Assembly: GCA_026874595.1 (NCBI GenBank)
Contig: CM049315.1
Location: forward strand, 10,434,664-10,498,663
Direction of reading: 5' to 3'
Source of the DNA: Sipunculus nudus
Lineage: Eukaryota > Annelida > Sipuncula > Golfingiida > Sipunculidae
DNA: 64,000 nucleotides
A program made the position numbers and the translations under genes. A model generated the notes under the pieces. That model ran no database searches. It was given only the letters and a program-made list of their open reading frames with translations, and was not told the DNA's origin. Of the stretch, positions 1-28,388 are shown piece by piece (the stretch's first letter is position 1; every line of letters starts with the position of its first letter).

Positions 1-221
1 AAAACTAATGGACAGATTTCTTGCATATACATAGACATGGGTTAGGGGATGATGTATATTGAAATTTGGATCATGACCTTTTCTATGAGAATGACCTTTT
101 CTATGAGTGTGGTCTGATATTAATTGTTGCTGAAGATGGGGGGCCTATTCTTAAAGGGGGGGGGGGGGGGGATTAATTGTCTGGGGATACTGTGGCACCT
201 GCGGTGCCAAGAAATATCTAG
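1..221 (+). mobile_element. 3' end of Helitron-like element (unit A copy)
   Basis: This is the tail of the element seen whole at 11960-13573. It ends with a hairpin GGCACC-TGC-GGTGCC at 194-208 followed ten bases later by CTAG (218-221) and then a T. That is the layout of a Helitron 3' terminus (hairpin, then CTRR, then the target T). A G homopolymer at about 157-172 is longer than in the other copy. Confidence 0.6.
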
Positions 222-1727
222 TTTATAAAAAGTTGCCCCAAACATAATTGCTTTTGAATAAAATCAGGAAAGATATTTACTCAACATGATATCTGTTGAA
301 GCTAGAGATTTTTTTTTCAGGTATATAACTAAATTTAATCAAGATTCATTTGTATACACAAAATTAAATCTGAAGTTATTACCATAAATATAAAAATCAG
401 TACCTTAAATTTTGTCTAAATTTGACCATGGCATATTTGTTCCTGTAAGTTCATTTGAATTTTTTTTGCAGCAGGTACACAGAATTAATAAATCTGTTCA
501 ATGCTGAAATTTGAAAATAGAAACTAAAAAATTAGGCTATTTATTATATTTTCAGGGGCCCATTGTAATGGGCTCATTGTCATGCAAGGTCCAGGCTTCT
601 TACTTTTGGTCACTACCTGCCTCGGTAACTTCATTAGTGATGGAATACTGGTCCAGCACTTCTGTTATGATAGGTGTAAAGTTATTCTCATGTCCCCCCC
701 CCCCCCCCCACCAACCACCACCAAGTGTATTGCAATTATTGTTATTGTTCGCTCTGATTCTTACAATTGTAAAGCTGTCTCCACTCCAGTGTACAGAACG
801 ATTTTGAAATAGTAAATCAAGGTATAATCCAGAAGACTCCATGTGCTGGTAATGTAGCATTTTTAAAGAATTTAATTTCAATTTAAATCATTTAATTAAA
901 GGGACATAATCAGGAGCAATATTATGTCTACTCTTTCACACTATCAGGTTGGTTTTGCTTTATACACAAGTTTCCAAGCAAAACCAACCCAGCACAAAGT
1001 CTAAGTACCTTGCATATGGCTGTTTAACACCGTGTTATGGCTCTGCATGTTTGTAATCAGTCCACAGGTGTCTGTTAACCATAATAAAGCCGCTTGACCG
1101 GAGGGTGGATTGTGAGTCACAACACGCTATGTTTCAGCCAGCGGGTATTACATTTTTTGGGACCAAGTCAGTCAGGACATCTCATAATTGGCAGGTGTTG
1201 TGGCACAGTGCTGCACAAAATCCCATGCGCTGACAACTGTGATCGCACACGGTCCACTGTTTTTAACACTCATTTACAGGAGATATATCAAACGGTTTCA
1301 GGGCAATATCTTGGCAGGAACAAATTCATTTTAAAGGGAAAAAGCTATTTTTTGTGTTATTTCAACATAGCTTTTTAGGTGATTAGGCCCCCTTAAAATA
1401 TAATTAAACCCATCAGTAGGCATAATCTGATGAAATATGAATCAGGGATAAATAAGGTGTGATTTAGAATTGTGAATTCTGAATCAAGGGTTCTTTTCAG
1501 ATGTTTTTTTATTTCAATTTAAAAAATATATTTTAAAGAAAAATAAATACTTCTGTGTGTATAAAATGATGTCACTAAACCCAATTAGCTGTAGATTTTC
1601 AAACATATCAACCATCCATAACCTATATTACCTGTACCTTCACTCTTTATCTGTATTTGTTATTATTTTATATTTTTACCTTGAAGATCAACTTCAGCTG
1701 AGCACAGTGACCCATGGGTCCCTTGTT
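222..1727 (+). mobile_element. Right part of pearl-like element (unit A copy)
   Basis: This is the continuation of the pearl-like element seen whole at 11608-15077. It ends in TCAGCTGAGC followed by a palindrome-like GACCCATGGGTC and CCTTGTT at 1694-1727. Several open frames here have weak starts and low-complexity content (poly-C at about 693-708). I do not regard any as genes. Confidence 0.55.
947..989 (+). other. Perfect 14-bp hairpin (unit A)
   Basis: The arms GGTTGGTTTTGCTT (947-960) and AAGCAAAACCAACC (976-989) pair perfectly around a 15-nt loop. The same hairpin is present unchanged in unit B at 14296-14338. Function is unknown. Confidence 0.8.
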
Positions 1728-3303
1728 GAGCATTAGTTAACAACAAGGTAAAATAAAAAAAATCTATGGAGGTACCTGGATTACAATAATTTAGGCCTGG
1801 CTTGAAATAACAGGCAAACTATAGAAATCAGGGGCATAAAAAAGGAAGGGCCCTGTGACCTTGATCTTTTAACCCCAAAATAGAGAAGAATCTTTCCCTA
1901 TTGGCAAGTGAGCAATATGTTGAAGATGGAAGGTTTTGGTTGAAAAGTTTGGCTTAAAATACATCCAAAATCCTCAAAAAGTGGGTCTTGTGACCTTTGA
2001 CCTCATGGCCCCCAAGTCAATATGATTCTTGCTTTAGTGGCAGATGGTATATAAGTGAAGTTTGAATCCATATATATATCAATCCAAACTGGGATCCAGA
2101 AATGAGTTACTTTGAGACCCACAAAAAGAAATCATGCTAGTCATGTCAGATTTTAAAGTCTAGACCCCCTCCCCTCTCCCTCTGTACATACACAAAACTA
2201 GGCATTAAGGTTTTGATCATTTATTTTCAAAATCATTAAATCATATGTCACAGGAATGTTCTAATAATGCATGAATGTCCTAATAATAACAGTTCCTTTT
2301 GATAATATAATAGGTAATAACATATAACACATACCCATGTATTCCCTATTTATCTCAATATCCTATTTTTCTAAATTCTAAGCTTTCATTGAGTAAAAAA
2401 ATGAGTATTTGAAAAATATGAGTATGCATTTGCATATTTAAAACTAAAAACAAAAATATAGGGTATATATCACAGCCAGACGTGGTGTAATTTGTGTGTG
2501 TGTGTATAATTATATATATATATCTATATATATGTATGTATGTAAATATTGGTCCCGATCTTACAGCGTTCAAGCACAAGTGGTTAATAGCTGTGGCTGA
2601 AAATGTCCCCATACTGAAAATTTAATACTGGCATTCATTCTACCAATCACAAATATGACTAAAATCTTTTTGCAGACGAGAACAAATGCATATCTCCCCT
2701 TCTGAATGCAGGGTGTAACGGTCTTTATCAGGACACATATTGGTGATGCAATGAAAAATGTTTGGTAAGCTTGAACACTTAAACATGTGTGAAAGTTGAC
2801 TGTTAAAAGTGTTTATGCTCCGGTTTCCTGCACTAATGTTAAGCATGTCAGAATATCTTAGTGTAATCTATCGTACTGGACAATTTGATTCAGCATTACT
2901 GATAGCAGCCAAACACATCAATAAAAGTGAACTGTTGTGTTTTTGTCATATATCAGAAACTGAACCTGTATGGAAACAATACTTTCTATTTTTTTTTGCT
3001 AAGCAAGGCAATACATCTAGAAAACACCACATATCTAAAACATACATGTATAATAGTCCCAGCATCTCTCAAATGATGAATAGTTCCTGATGCACTGCAG
3101 TGTAAATAACATGGAAAATACATATAAAATTTACATAGAATAATTTTGCCATGACAAAATATTTTAATGTTTGTAGGGATTCTCAAGAGGAGACATAAGG
3201 AATACACTCACATTATTTGAGAATGTAGTGCTACTTAAACTGCAGTCTTGATATCTGGCACTTACATATTTCTTGATTTTCAATAATGCCCATTATGTAC
3301 TAC
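1728..3303. other. No gene seen; AT-rich intergenic DNA
   Basis: There is no coding exon I can support. The region holds short TG/TA microsatellites near 2496-2540. An inverted pair of pearl-like right ends lies around 1681-1727 and 3304-3345. The same stretch recurs in unit B at about 15078-16648. Confidence 0.6.
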
Positions 3304-3770
3304 AAGAAGGGAGCCATAGGTCATGGTGCTCAGCTGAAGTTGACCTTGAAGGTAAAAATCTAAAATAATAATAAATTGAAATAATGGCTGAGAGGAAACA
3401 CCGGCCATGCTTGGTTGATATTCAAACATGGACAGACTGACAGGTAGACAAACAAAACTGATCACTTAATCTCCCATTCTACTGAGGCCAGAAAATAATG
3501 AACAAATGTTTGCATTAGATCCTCTTTCCAATACATCAAATTTTTTTTAAAGTTTATAAATTGTATACATTTGCAATATTACACATCTGAATATATAAGT
3601 TGCTTTCAAATTTCAGTCTTAACAGCTTAAATCCATATACATACAGCATATGAAAGTTAATTGAATAGTACTTGTAGGAAAAAAGTTAATGACTGACAGG
3701 CTGGACAGGCGGACAGCGGACAAAGGACTATTGCTACAGATCAGAAGGCTTGTAGTCAGCTGAGCTAAAA
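3304..3770 (-). mobile_element. Short pearl-like non-autonomous element (unit A)
   Basis: Read on the minus strand, it starts with TTTTAGCTCAGCTGACTA near 3770 and ends with CAGCTGAGC plus a near-palindromic GACCTATGGCTCCCTT near 3304. These are the same two termini as the larger elements at 11608, 34190 and 43224. It also has a short run of CTGTCCGCCTGTC-type tetranucleotides just inside the left terminus. It is about 467 bp long and non-coding. Confidence 0.6.
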
Positions 3771-4156
3771 TTGACTTTTTATCAATATGAAGATCCCCCC
3801 AGTATATATTTATTTCACAGAATAAACATCTGGTGTCTCTGATGATCCATTTGGTAGCTTTACTTTGAACTGAAAGCAGTAAAAGAGAACATTACTGTTT
3901 GTTATAGACAAATTTAACTTTTGCAATACAAGCAAGAGCAGCGTATGCATAACATTATAATACCTTGCAAAATATATTTATATATATATATATATTAAAA
4001 TGAAGAAAAACAACACTGTAAATTTTCTACAGACTGTTTCACGGGATGCGACCTGATCCTCAGCTGAATGTTGTTAGAATGAAGCTTACGGCATGGTTTG
4101 AAAACCCGAGATGCTGAAGGCGATAGGGCACTTTACACCGGAGGGTAACTCTACCT

Positions 4157-4237
<81 letters not shown>

Positions 4238-5138
4238 TATATAACAAATTTATAAATGATTTATCTCAAATATTATTGAATTCAAAAGATGTTCAGGTAA
4301 ATGGAATATTAAAGATACCTTAGAATTTTGATTACCCTGAGTGATGTACAAACAATGTGTATACACATGACAAGTTATAAACAGAACAGGACAAGTTGTA
4401 TTTTAGCTGTATGTAATAACACTGACAAGCTCTATGTGATACAACAAAGATGCTGCCTACATATGTTCACATTTATCACCTCCATGGTCATGAATTGCTT
4501 AGTGCTTGAACTGTGTGGAGAGTTCCCTTGTAACCATAACCCCTTACTTCATGTGTTTACTCCTTACTTCATGTGTTTACTTCATGTGATTTGCACTGTT
4601 ATGATATTACAATCAGATTCATTTGACTGAAAAAATATATAGTTTAAGTAAACATAATCAAAGGTCAACTACAGGAATGGTTAACCTAAAGGGCTTTGTG
4701 TTCACAAAATGGTCTGATACATGGTGCTCACATTTAATTACAGCCTGGTTTAGCAATATTGTGTCCTACTTCACCATTTTTTTTTGCATTTAATAACTAG
4801 TGTAGTTTGGTATAAGCACTTTGCATATTGTTCAAAATTTAGTTAAATTCATCTGTCAAATGAAAAATTCATCACACAGTATACACACACAAGTATCTGT
4901 CTTCTCTTAACTAATTTTCATGATCATGTATGAAACAATACAAAAAGCATTCTTGCCAGTGAGTTTAGGGTTGATTAAAATGCTTTCCTGTCTGGCTCTG
5001 ACTGTATGGCCTGTCTCTCTTAGAGGTTAAAATGTTCTGTGGAGTTAAATACATCTTTATGCATTTTAAATTCTACAAAAAATAATAAAAAAAAAACACA
5101 AAGCAACGTATAAAAATACCCCTTCAATAGATTCTATA
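3771..5138. other. No gene seen; 3' flank of TMEM144 copy A
   Basis: There is no recognisable coding sequence. A compound CT/TA microsatellite sits at 4160-4233. The short frames here are microsatellite translations or lack similarity to anything I know. Confidence 0.5.
4160..4233. repeat. Compound (CT)n(TA)n microsatellite (unit A)
   Basis: A pure CT run of about 31 bp is followed by a TA run of about 39 bp. The unit B counterpart (17504-17602) has a TA run about 25 bp longer, so the locus is length-variable between copies. Confidence 0.95.
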
Positions 5139-5144
5139 TTTATT
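5139..5144 (-). terminator. Candidate polyadenylation signal, TMEM144 copy A
   Basis: AATAAA on the minus strand, about 140 nt downstream of the copy A stop codon. The same signal is conserved in copy B at 18507-18512. Other AATAAA-like motifs exist in this AT-rich DNA, so the choice is tentative. Confidence 0.4.
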
Positions 5145-5283
5145 ATATATTCATATTTGCAAACCTGACAGCCTACAAAGGACTATTTTTCAAAGGATAC
5201 AACAAATATTGTATATAAGATGAATTACAATTAATTCTTGGTGAAACAGACTATGTATCTATGTATACCTAGGTCCCTTCCAC

Positions 5284-11445
<6,162 letters not shown>

Positions 11446-11959
11446 CTGAAAGATAAAAAAAGTCATATCATGTAGCTTTTGATCAAAGTTTCCATGCCTT
11501 ACTTGTGGCTTATACCCATATTCAATATCCAAAATGGTTTCCTCGCCTTTGGTTCATCTTTCTGATAACAACTTTATTAAAAAGTTAAAATAAGTGTTTT
11601 ATTCAGTTTTATTAGCTCAGCTGACTACAAGTCATCTGAGATTTAGTTGTGGTCCATTGTTCGTTGTCTGTCCGTTAGACTGGCACATTTTGAAACCGTT
11701 AAGACCTACAAATCCAAAATTTGGCTTACTGTTAGATGTCCCCAAGATCTCCTACCAAACCAAAAATTGGGTCATTGAGACTTCTTTTGTTGGAGAAATT
11801 AAGGAAAAACCTCAATTTTCAATTAAGAACCTATTGTCACACTTCAGGGTTGCCTTATATCAAAATTACTCCTATGTATTTCCTCATATTTACCACAAAT
11901 ATTCCCCTATATAGTTCCTATGTACATGCCATAACTGAGGTCACTATTACTTAATTGTA

Positions 11960-13573
11960 TCGCCAGACATAGTCTGGAGATACTATGGTTTAGGCACGGT
12001 TGCGCCGCCGCCACCGCCGCAGAGATTTCTTTTGGACACAATAACTCAAAAAATATTTCACGGATCTTTACCAAACTTGGTATATGTATAGATATGGGTG
12101 AGAGGACGACGCCTATTTAAAATGAGGTCATGACCTCAACAAGGAGAGTGACCTTGACCTTGAATAGGTTCAATTTTGGGGAAAATCACACAAATTCTTA
12201 AATATCTCAAGAAAACTTGCATGGATTGATCCCAAAATCAAGTTGATCGAAGATCATGGATAGGGTTGTCATGTTCCAGAAACTGGTGGCGCCACCCATT
12301 ATTCTTTACTTGTTTTCATGCCGTTAATATCCCCAAAATTGCTACTTGACAGTACTGTGAGCATTACAAGTCAAAAACTAATGGACAGATTTCTTTCATA
12401 TTATGCAAATACATAGATATGGGTTATGGGATGATGTTTATTTAAATTGGGGTCATGACCTTTCCTATGAGAGTGGCCTTGACCTTGAATATTGCCATAT
12501 ATGGTGAAAATCACACAAAATCATTAATTTCTCAATAAGGGATGCATGCATTGGTCCAAAAATCAACTTGACCGAAAATCTTGGATAGTAATGTCATGTA
12601 CCGGAAACAGGTGGCGCCACTTGTTATTCTTTTACTTGTTTTCATGCCGTTTAATACCCCATCATTGCCACTTAACAGTACATTTATAACCTGTGAGCAT
12701 TATAAGTCAAAAACTAATGGACAGATTTCTTTCATATTATGCATATACATAGACATGGGTTAAGGGATGATGTATATATAAATTGGGGTCATGACCTTTC
12801 CTATTAGAGTGGCCTTGACCTTGAATATTGCCATATATGGTGTAAATTACACAAAATCATTAATATCTCAATAAGGGATGCATGCATTGGTCCAAAAATC
12901 AACATGTTCGAAGATCTTGGAAAGTATTGTCATGTACCGGAAACAGGTGGTGCCCCTGTTATTCTTTTACTTGTTTTGTGCCGTTTAATACCCCATCATT
13001 GCCATTTATCAGTACTGTGAGCATTATAAGTCAAAAACTAATGGACAAATTTCTTTCATATTATGCATATACATGGATATGGGTTATAGGATAATGTTTA
13101 TTTGAATAGGGGTCATGACCTTTCCAATGAGTGGCCTTGACCTTGAATATTGCCATATATGGTGAAAATCACACAAAATCATTAATTTCTCAATAAGGGA
13201 TGCATGCATTGGTCCAAAAATCAACTTGAACGAAGATCTTGGATAGTGTTGTCATGTATCGGAAACAGGTGGTGCCACCTGTTATTCTTTTACTTGTTTT
13301 CGCGCCGTTTAATACCCCATCATTCCCACTTAACAGTATTGTGAGCATTATAAGTCAAAAACTAATGGACAGATTTCTTGCATATACATAGACATGGGTT
13401 AGGGGATGATGTATATTGAAATTTGGATCATGACCTTTTCTATGAGAATGACCTTTTCTATGAGTGTGGTCTGATATTAATTGTTGCTGAAGATGGGGGG
13501 CCTATTCTTAAAGGGGGGGGGGGATTAATTGTCTGGGGATACTGTGGCACCTGCGGTGCCAAGAAATATCTAG
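11960..13573 (+). mobile_element. Non-autonomous Helitron-like element with tandem core
   Basis: It begins TCGCCAGACATAGTCTGG directly after an A, and ends with hairpin GGCACC-TGC-GGTGCC (13546-13560), then CTAG (13570-13573) directly before a T. These are the diagnostic Helitron ends (5' TC, 3' hairpin plus CTRR, A|T target). The empty site is visible in related pearl-like sequence at 34548 and 36750, where the flanks are continuous. The interior holds four ~324-337-bp direct repeats. It has no Rep/helicase coding region. Confidence 0.75.
12358..13440 (+). repeat. Four tandem ~330-bp core repeats
   Basis: GTGAGCATTA.AAGTCAAAAA recurs at 12358, 12695, 13018 and 13342, giving periods of 337, 323 and 324 bp. 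Each unit carries a form of the palindrome GGTGGCGCCACC shortly before its end (12285, about 12609, about 12946, 13268). Confidence 0.92.
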
Positions 13574-14295
13574 TTTATAAAAAGTTGCCCCAAACATAAT
13601 TGCTTTTGAATAAAATCAGGAAAGATATTTACTCAACATGATATCTGTTGAAGCTAGAGATTTTTTTTTCAGGTATATAACTAAATTTAATCAAGATTCA
13701 TTTGTATACACAAAATTAAATCTGAAGTTATTACCATAAATATAAAAATCAGTACCTTAAATTTTGTCTAAATTTGACCATGGCATATTTGTTCCTGTAA
13801 GTTCATTTGAATTTTTTTTGCAGCAGGTACACAGAATTAATAAATCTGTTCAATGCTGAAATTTGAAAATAGAAACTAAAAAATTAGGCTATTTATTATA
13901 TTTTCAGGGGCCCATTGTAATGGGCTCATTGTCATGCAAGGTCCAGGCTTCTTACTTTTGGTCACTACCTGCCTCGGTAACTTCATTAGTGATGGAATAC
14001 TGGTCCAGCACTTCTGTTATGATAGGTGTAAAGTTATTCTCATGTCCCCCCCCCCCCCACCAACCACCACCAAGTGTATTGCAATTATTGTTATTGTTCG
14101 CTCTGATTCTTACAATTGTAAAGCTGTCTCCACTCCAGTGTACAGAACGATTTTGAAATAGTAAATCAAGGTATAATCCAGAAGACTCCATGTGCTGGTA
14201 ATGTAGCATTTTTAAAGAATTTAATTTCAATTTAAATCATTTAATTAAAGGGACATAATCAGGAGCAATATTATGTCTACTCTTTCACACTATCA

Positions 14296-14338
14296 GGTTG
14301 GTTTTGCTTTATACACAAGTTTCCAAGCAAAACCAACC
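14296..14338 (+). other. Perfect 14-bp hairpin (unit B)
   Basis: Unit B copy of the hairpin at 947-989. Arms and loop are unchanged. Confidence 0.8.
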
Positions 14339-15077
14339 CAGCACAAAGTCTAAGTACCTTGCATATGGCTGTTTAACACCGTGTTATGGCTCTGCATGTT
14401 TGTAATCAGTCCACAGGTGTCTGTTAACCATAATAAAGCCGCTTGACCGGAGGGTGGATTGTGAGTCACAACACGCTATGTTTCAGCCAGCGGGTATTAC
14501 ATTTTTTGGGACCAAGTCAGTCAGGACATCTCATAATTGGCAGGTGTTGTGGCACAGTGCTGCACAAAATCCCATGCGCTGACAACTGTGATCGCACACG
14601 GTCCACTGTTTTTAACACTCATTTACAGGAGATATATCAAACGGTTTCAGGGCAATATCTTGGCAGGAACAAATTCATTTTAAAGGGAAAAAGCTATTTT
14701 TTGTGTTATTTCAACATAGCTTTTTAGGTGATTAGGCCCCCTTAAAATATAATTAAACCCATCAGTAGGCATAATCTGATGAAATATGAATCAGGGATAA
14801 ATAAGGTGTGATTTAGAATTGTGAATTCTGAATCAAGGGTTCTTTTCAGATGTTTTTTTATTTCAATTTAAAAAATATATTTTAAAGAAAAATAAATACT
14901 TCTGTGTGTATAAAATGATGTCACTAAACCCAATTAGCTGTAGATTTTCAAACATATCAACCATCCATAACCTATATTACCTGTACCTTCACTCTTTATC
15001 TGTATTTGTTATTATTTTATATTTTTACCTTGAAGATCAACTTCAGCTGAGCACAGTGACCCATGGGTCCCTTGTTG

Positions 15078-16648
15078 AGCATTAGTTAACTACAAGGTAA
15101 AATAAAAAAAATCTATGGAGGTACCTGGATTACAATAATTTAGGCCTGGCTTGAAATAACAGGCAAACTATAGAAATCAGGGGCATAAAAAAGGAAGGGC
15201 CCTGTGACCTTGATCTTTTAACCCCAAAATAGAGAAGAATCTTTCCCTATTGGCAAGTGAGCAATATGTTGAAGATGGAAGGTTTTGGTTGAAAATACAT
15301 CCAAAATCCTCAAAAAGTGGGTCTTGTGACCTTTGACCTCATGGCCCCCAAGTCAACATGATTCTTGCTTTAGTGGCAGATGGTATATAAGTGAAGTTTG
15401 AATCCATATATATATCAATCCAAACTGGGATCCAGAAATGAGTTACTTTGAGACCCACAAAAAGAAATCATGCTAGTCATGTCAGATTTTAAAGTCTAGA
15501 CCCCCTCCCCTCTCCCTCTCTACATACACAAAACTAGGCATTAAGGTTTTGATCATTTATTTTCAAAATCATTAAATCATATGTCACAGGAATGTTCTAA
15601 TAATGCATGAATGTCCTAATAATAACAGTTCCTTTTGATAATATAATAGGTAATAACATATAACACATACCCATGTATTCCCTATTTATCTCAATATCCT
15701 ATTTTTCTAAATTCCAAGCTTTCATTGAGTAAAAAAATGAGTATTTGAAAAATATGAGCATGCATTTGCATATTTAAAACTAAAAACAAAAATATAGGGT
15801 ATATATCACAGCCAGACGTGGTGAAATTTGTGTGTGTGTGTATAATTATATATATATATCTATATATATGTATGTATGTATGTATGTAAATATTGGTCCC
15901 GATCTTACAGCGTTCAAGTACAAGTGGTTAATAGCTGTGGCTGAAAATGTCCCCATACTGAAAATTTAATACTGGCATTCATTCTACCAATCACAAATAT
16001 GACTAAAATCTTTTTGCAGACGAGAACAAATGCATATCTCCCCTTCTGAATGCAGGGTGTAACGGTCTTTATCAGGACACATATTGGTGATGCAATGAAA
16101 AATGTTTGGTAAGCTTGAACACTTAAACATGTGTGAAAGTTGACTGTTAAAAGTGTTTATGCTCCGGTTTCCTGCACTAATGTTAAGCATGTCAGAATAT
16201 CTTAGTGTAATCTATCGTACTGGACAATTTGATTCAGCATTACTGATAGCAGCCAAACACATCAATAAAAGTGAACTGTTGTGTTTTTGTCATATATCAG
16301 AAACTGAACCTGTATGGAAACAATACTTTCTATTTTTTTTTTGCTAAGCAAGGCAATACATCTAGAAAACACCACATATCTAAAACATACATGTATAATA
16401 GTCCCAGCATCTCTCAAATGATGAATAGTTCCTGATGCACTGCAGTGTAAATAACATGGAAAATACATATAAAATATACATAGAATAATTTTGCCATGAC
16501 AAAATATTTTAATGTTTGTAGGGATTCTCAAGAGGAGACATAAGGAATACACTCACATTATTTGAGAATGTAGTGCTACTTAAACTGCAGTCTTGATATC
16601 TGGCACTTACATATTTCTTGATTTTCAATAATGCCCATTATGTACTAC
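15078..16648. other. No gene seen (unit B counterpart of 1728-3303)
   Basis: AT-rich DNA with short TG/TGTA microsatellites near 15830-15890. No coding exon can be supported. Confidence 0.6.
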
Positions 16649-17114
16649 AAGAAGGGAGCCATGGGTCATGGTGCTCAGCTGAAGTTGACCTTGAAGGTAA
16701 AAATCTAAAATAATAATAAATTGAAATAATGGCTGAGAGGAAACATCGGCCATGCTTGGTTGATATTCAAACATGGACAGACTGACAGGTAGACAAACAA
16801 AACTGATCACTTAATCTCCCATTCTACTGAGGCCAGAAAATAATGAACAAATGTTTGCATTAGATCCTCTTTCCAATACATCAAATTTTTTTTAAAGTTT
16901 ATAAATTGTATACATTTGCAATATTACACATCTGAATATATAAGTTGCTTTCAAATTTCAGTCTTAACAGCTTAAATCCATATACATACAGCATATGAAA
17001 GTTAATTGAATAGTACTTGTAGGAAAAAAGTTAATGACTGACAGGCTGGACAGGCGGACAGCGGACAAAGGACTATTGCTACAGATCAGAAGGCTTGTAG
17101 TCAGCTGAGCTAAA
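16649..17114 (-). mobile_element. Short pearl-like element (unit B)
   Basis: Counterpart of 3304-3770 with the same two termini. A few substitutions separate the copies, for example CCATAGGTC in A against CCATGGGTC in B near the right terminus. Confidence 0.6.
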
Positions 17115-17501
17115 ATTGACTTTTTATCAATATGAAGATCCCCCCAGTATATATTTATTTCACAGAATAAACATCTGGTGTCTCTGATGATCCATTTGGT
17201 AGCTTTACTTTGAACTGACAGCAGTAAAAGAGAACATTACTGTTTGTTATAGACAAATTTAACTTTTGCAATACAAGCAAGAGCAGCGTATGCATAACAT
17301 TATAATACCTTGCAAAATATATTTATATATATATATATATTAAAATGAAGAAAAACAACACTGTAAATTTTCTACAGACTGTTTCACGGGATGCAACCTG
17401 ATCCTCAGCTGAATGTTGTTAGAATGAAGCTTACGGCATGGTTTGAAAACCCGAGATGCTGAAGGCGATAGGGCACTTTACACCGGAGGGTAACTCTACC
17501 T

Positions 17502-18506
<1,005 letters not shown>

Positions 18507-18512
18507 TTTATT
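18507..18512 (-). terminator. Candidate polyadenylation signal, TMEM144
   Basis: AATAAA on the minus strand, about 140 nt past the TAA stop at 18652-18654. It is conserved in the A copy. Confidence 0.4.
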
Positions 18513-18651
18513 ATATATTCATATTTGCAAACCTGACAGCCTACAAAGGACTATTTTTCAAAGGATACAACAAATATTGTATATAAGATGAATTACAATT
18601 AATTCTTGGTGAAACAGACTATGTATCTATGTATACCTAGGTCCCTTCCAC

Positions 18652-27454
<8,803 letters not shown>

Positions 27455-28052
27455 TCAAATTGAAACCACTGGAAGTTAAATGTTATTCACATGATCAATT
27501 TTATCAACATGACAAAGCATCAGTATTAGCTCATTAACAACAAACCCATTCTATTCAACATATGAAGCTTTAGTTAAGGTGTCTTTATGACACGTCTTAT
27601 CAAATAACAAAAGAATAAGATGGACGAATGTTACAATGAACTGAAATCAATGAATATAAAAAAAATAATTAAAAAATATCAATGCAACAATATGATATAC
27701 TTGTAAATATAATTCTAATTGTTTAAAAGGCTGCCTTATATTTATGTAATCAAATTAAAGTTTCTAGGGATTGATAATTAAAGCCTGCATACTCATCATT
27801 TGTACCTGGACCTCATTAAAGGTTATTAAGGAAAATTTAAATCTTGACTTGTGATAAACATAAACATGTATCTTTACTTATGGTAAAAAAAGAAGGCAAG
27901 CCTTAGTTCCACTCCCGTGGGGCTATAAGTTATGCTTATAGTACAACCAGTCTTATCCCCCCCTATGACACTGACATCTAATATATTTATTTTGGATAGC
28001 TTTTCATTTCTTATCAGGTTAACAAATTAACTATGTAACAAACAAAGCATAA

Positions 28053-28388
28053 GGCCAAAAAAAATTAAAGGTATGGTTCTCAGGCACTGCCCGCATCAAT
28101 TTTAAACCCCCACATCAAAAATTTTTATTTTGATTTTAAAAAAAACTTTCCAATTTTGAGCTGCTACCGCTCTGACATTTCTTTCAAGAAGATAAAACCA
28201 TACAATTTCTTTTGTTTTGTAGTGCTTTTACTTATTTAACAAAATAAAACTGTTATTTTCATGCTTTTCCCTTATCATTTGACATTTCTATCGAAACATA
28301 CCAAAAAATTTAAAATAAAAAAAGCGCCCGCCCGCATTGATTTCCGAAAAAAAGTGCCTGAGAACCATACCTTTTTTTTATTTTGGCC
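28053..28388. mobile_element. MITE, PIF/Harbinger-type
   Basis: A 336-bp element with terminal inverted repeats of about 50 bp. Both ends start GGCCAAAA and carry AAGGTATGGTTCTCAGGCAC when read inward. It is flanked by TAA on both sides (28050-28052 and 28389-28391), the 3-bp target duplication used by PIF/Harbinger transposons. It has no coding capacity. Confidence 0.8.

Larger units (their letters stand above)
11608..15077 (+). mobile_element. Pearl-like element with nested Helitron-like element (unit B)
   Basis: The left terminus is TTAGCTCAGCTGACTACAAG (with hairpin TGACT/AGTCA on the minus strand). The right terminus is TCAGCTGAGC plus GACCCATGGGTC and CCTTGTT. The core sequence 'AAGACCTA..AATCCAAAATT..GTTAGATGTCCCC' is shared with the elements at 34.3 and 36.5 kb. 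The nested element at 11960-13573 splits it. Coding capacity is absent. The family resembles bivalve 'pearl' elements, which are thought to be Helentron-related non-autonomous transposons. That assignment is inference. Confidence 0.65.

Noticed and set aside
511-1378. Short frames of 76-98 codons on both strands (and their copies at 13863-14727)
   Set aside because: They lie in a pearl-like element, include a poly-C/poly-G run or lack splice context, and show no recognisable similarity. Identity between the units reflects duplication, not selection.
4111-4323. Frame with Ser-Leu and Ile-Tyr repeats
   Set aside because: It is a translation of the (CT)n(TA)n microsatellite. The unit B version differs only in repeat number.
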